From contig JANYBA010000161.1 in the NCBI GenBank assembly GCA_025360985.1, positions 1 to 7,673 of the forward strand: 7,673 nt of DNA, written 5' to 3'. This document shows positions 6,371 to 7,673 of the stretch, one piece after another. The position numbers were made by a program, and so were the translations under genes. Source of the DNA: Gammaproteobacteria bacterium (GTDB lineage Bacteria; Pseudomonadota; Gammaproteobacteria; Xanthomonadales; Xanthomonadaceae). Position 1 is the first letter of the stretch, and every line of letters starts with the position of its first letter. Below the pieces are notes generated by a model. The model was not told where the DNA came from and made no database searches. It saw only the letters and a program-made list of their open reading frames with translations.

Positions 6371-6933
6371 GGCGTGATCGCGAGCTCCCGGCCCTGGTCG
6401 CAGATCCGCGCCTTGTCGCCTTGCACGACGCTGACTTCGAGGCGATAGCGCCCGGGCGCGAGCCCGGACAGCGACACCTTCTGCACGAAGCCCGAGCGCA
6501 ACGCCCAGGCGCCGAGGTGCAGGTATTCCGGCAATCCCGGTCGGTCGACGCGACCGTCTATCGGCGCTTCCCAGGCCTGCGGATCGGCGAACGAGACCAG
6601 ACGCAGGCGCAACTGGCCAGGGATGGTCCTGGTTTCGGCGTCGAGCAGGTAACCGGTCAGGGTGAATTCGCCGTCCGGCTTGGCCGCGATCGCCGAGCCC
6701 GAGAAATGCTGGTCGTCGATCGCCTCGATGTTGCAAGTCGGGAACGTCTCGTGGCCGATGTCCAGCACCGCCGGCTGCATCTTGGCCGCGGGCACTGCGG
6801 CATCCTGTTTCGCGGGCGCATTGCCGGCGGCCGCTTGCGCGTCGACCGGCATCGGGGTATCCGCGCCGGGATCGACCGGTTTGCAAGCGGCCAGGGCCAG
6901 CAGCATGGACGCAACAATCATTGGTAAACGCAT
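6367..6933 (-). CDS. Tandem lipoprotein 2 (188 aa), two-cysteine domain
   Basis: The start is ATG at 6933, with a good ribosome site overlapping the stop of lipoprotein 1. The signal peptide ends in Leu-Ala-Ala-Cys17 with Lys at +2. A linker rich in Ala, Pro, Asp and Lys follows to about residue 60. The domain begins Cys67-Asn-Ile-Glu-Ala-Ile-Asp and ends 10 residues after Cys178 (Cys-Asp-Gln-Gly-Arg). Between them are Thr-Leu-Thr-Gly-Tyr, a Trp, Gly-Arg-Val-Asp-Arg-Pro, Arg-Ser-Gly-Phe and Leu-Ala-Pro-Gly-Arg-Tyr, shared in order with lipoprotein 3. The Cys-Cys distance is 111 residues in both. The domain's Gly-aromatic, Arg-Pro-Asp-Val-like and Ser-Gly-Phe spacing recalls a small beta-sandwich domain I have seen attached to large bacterial glycosyltransferases, but I cannot name it. 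Function is unknown; the gene lies in the middle of a three-copy tandem array. Confidence 0.86.
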   Translation of the reverse strand: MRLPMIVASMLLALAACKPVDPGADTPMPVDAQAAAGNAPAKQDAAVPAAKMQPAVLDIGHETFPTCNIEAIDDQHFSGSAIAAKPDGEFTLTGYLLDAETRTIPGQLRLRLVSFADPQAWEAPIDGRVDRPGLPEYLHLGAWALRSGFVQKVSLSGLAPGRYRLEVSVVQGDKARICDQGRELAITP

Positions 6934-6939
6934 GGGTGG

Positions 6940-6946
6940 TTCCTTA
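6940..6946 (-). promoter_or_regulatory. Ribosome binding site overlapping a stop codon
   Basis: On the minus strand TAAGGAA contains both the TAA stop of lipoprotein 1 and the AAGGA ribosome site of lipoprotein 2, with 7 bases from GGA to ATG 6933. This overlap suggests translation of the two genes is coupled. Confidence 0.65.
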
Positions 6947-7552
6947 TTCGGAAATCTTGAGGTCGCGGCCGTTGTCGCAGGCGTAGTGGCCGCCGTCGCG
7001 TTCGTGCACGAGCAGCATTCTAAAAGATCCGGCGGGCAAGGTCGAAACGTCGGCGGTCAACTTGAAGCCCGACAGTTTCAGTGCCGGCGCCGACTTGACC
7101 TCGGCGACATCGGCGCGCTCCACGTCCAGGGCCAGGGGCAACTGCCAGGCTCGGTCGGAGCCGATCTGCCGGATCATCAGCACCGGAGCCGTCGGTAATG
7201 ACTTGCTTTGTTCGTCGCCCATCCAACCGGTCAGCACCATATGGTGGCGGTCGGCTGGCGCGAAGGGCTCCGAGCCCAGCAACTGGTCGTCGATCCGCTC
7301 GAGATTGCACATCGCGTCCGGATTGAGTACGCCCCGGTTGGCGGCAGGCGGCATTTCCTGCGCGGCAATGGCGCCGCCGGCGGTTGCAGCCGGTGCCGTC
7401 GTCGTCGCGGGGGTCGCAGCGGGCGTCGCTGCTGGCGTTGCGACCGTTTCGGGTGGCATCGAGTTGGGTTCCTGGCAGGCGCCGAGCACCGCGACCATGG
7501 CGACGGTCGGCAGCAGCAAGAATGGCGCGCGGAATGGTTGCGTGAGTTTCAT
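6944..7552 (-). CDS. Tandem lipoprotein 1 (202 aa), two-cysteine domain
   Basis: The first complete gene of the minus-strand operon. The start is ATG 7552 with GGGAG 7 bases upstream. The signal peptide carries an unusually long N-terminus and ends in Leu-Gly-Ala-Cys26 with Gln at +2, so outer-membrane sorting is likely. A linker of about 55 residues includes three Ala-Thr-Pro-Ala units. The domain starts Cys82-Asn-Leu-Glu-Arg-Ile-Asp-Asp-Gln and ends 10 residues after Cys192-Asp-Asn-Gly-Arg. Cys-Cys distance is 110 residues, one fewer than in copies 2 and 3. Shared points are Leu-Thr-Gly-Trp, a central Trp, Glu-Arg-Ala-Asp-Val, Leu-Ser-Gly-Phe and Leu-Pro-Ala-Gly. It is the most divergent copy: the Trp and Arg-Ser before Ser-Gly-Phe are replaced. 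Function is unknown; a periplasmic or surface binding role is a guess. Confidence 0.86.
   Translation of the reverse strand: MKLTQPFRAPFLLLPTVAMVAVLGACQEPNSMPPETVATPAATPAATPATTTAPAATAGGAIAAQEMPPAANRGVLNPDAMCNLERIDDQLLGSEPFAPADRHHMVLTGWMGDEQSKSLPTAPVLMIRQIGSDRAWQLPLALDVERADVAEVKSAPALKLSGFKLTADVSTLPAGSFRMLLVHERDGGHYACDNGRDLKISE
7406..7441 (-). repeat. Three Ala-Thr-Pro-Ala units in the lipoprotein 1 linker
   Basis: Three consecutive 12-bp units each encode Ala-Thr-Pro-Ala but use different synonymous codons (for example CCA, CCC, CCC for Pro). This suggests an older repeat kept for protein composition, not fresh slippage. It forms part of a flexible tether between the lipid anchor and the folded domain. 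Confidence 0.6.
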
Positions 7553-7559
7553 CGGTGTT

Positions 7560-7564
7560 CTCCC
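7560..7564 (-). promoter_or_regulatory. Ribosome binding site of lipoprotein 1
   Basis: GGGAG on the minus strand lies 7 bases before ATG 7552, the clearest ribosome site in the window. It sits in the 39-bp gap after the upstream gene. The gap is too short for me to point to a separate promoter, so co-transcription with the upstream gene is likely. Confidence 0.65.
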
Positions 7565-7591
7565 ATGGCTCGTGCGGTTGATCGACGCTGG

Positions 7592-7673
7592 TTAACGATA
7601 GACGTCGCAATCGGAAATCCGGTAACGTTTCCGACCGGTGATGACCGACGCGACCAGCGCGCGATAGTCGGCC
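7592..7673 (-). CDS. Unidentified protein, C-terminal 26 residues (partial)
   Basis: An open frame enters from the right edge and ends at TAA (7594-7592), 39 bp before lipoprotein 1. The visible tail begins Ala-Asp-Tyr-Arg-Ala-Leu-Val and ends Ile-Ser-Asp-Cys-Asp-Val-Tyr-Arg, with a basic Gly-Arg-Lys-Arg-Tyr-Arg stretch between. It is too short to assign. The same strand, short spacing and coding-like composition suggest it is the upstream gene of the lipoprotein operon. A Cys close to the C-terminus recalls the lipoproteins' late Cys, but the surrounding residues do not match their Cys-Asp-x-Gly-Arg motif. Confidence 0.55.
   Translation of the reverse strand, partial: ADYRALVASVITGRKRYRISDCDVYR

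Noticed and set aside
5828..6886. A 352-residue reading of the lipoprotein 3 frame extended upstream.
   Set aside because: The added N-terminal part is antiphase to lipoprotein 2 and lacks sense. Starting at 6370 gives a clean lipoprotein signal peptide and an ATGA junction.
7549..7566. Five-codon mini reading frame (Met-Gly-Glu-His-Arg, stop) just before lipoprotein 1, its TGA overlapping the ATG of that gene.
   Set aside because: It contains the ribosome site of lipoprotein 1 and has none of its own. A chance ATG in a GC-rich leader is the simpler explanation.

Overview
The window is GC-rich (mid-60s percent by eye) and almost wholly coding, with strongly GC-biased third positions. It looks like a chromosomal segment of a high-GC Gammaproteobacterium. 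Xanthomonadales (Lysobacteraceae/Rhodanobacteraceae type) is my best guess, but only from general look and gene style. I saw no tRNA, rRNA, CRISPR, insertion sequence or origin.

Left part (1-5820, + strand): one tightly packed six-gene operon, entered in progress, with junctions of 2-4 bp gaps or 4-bp overlaps. The order is: C-terminus of a DprE1-like FAD oxidase; a DprE2-like short-chain reductase; an extended-SDR sugar epimerase/dehydratase; a FAD-dependent amine-oxidase-fold oxidoreductase; a 746-residue polytopic membrane protein that resembles a GT-C glycosyltransferase; and a GtrA-family membrane protein. The first two are the enzymes that turn polyprenyl-phosphoryl-ribose into polyprenyl-phosphoryl-D-arabinofuranose in mycobacteria. 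There too they sit beside a GtrA-like gene and a GT-C arabinosyltransferase gene. The best reading is a lipid-linked pentofuranose (D-Araf or a derivative) synthesis, export and transfer cassette. The epimerase and the FAD enzyme may modify the sugar further.

Right part (5828-7673, - strand): a convergent operon that meets the first with a 7-bp gap. It encodes, in transcription order, the last 26 residues of an unidentified protein and then three tandem paralogous lipoproteins of 202, 188 and 180 residues. Each has a lipobox, a low-complexity Ala/Pro linker and a ~120-residue domain. The domain has two conserved cysteines 110-111 residues apart and always ends exactly 10 residues after the second. 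The second and third copies align without gaps over 122 residues. I know no named family for them, and they are the least explained genes here.

The two operons may act on the same cell-surface structure, but only their adjacency suggests it.
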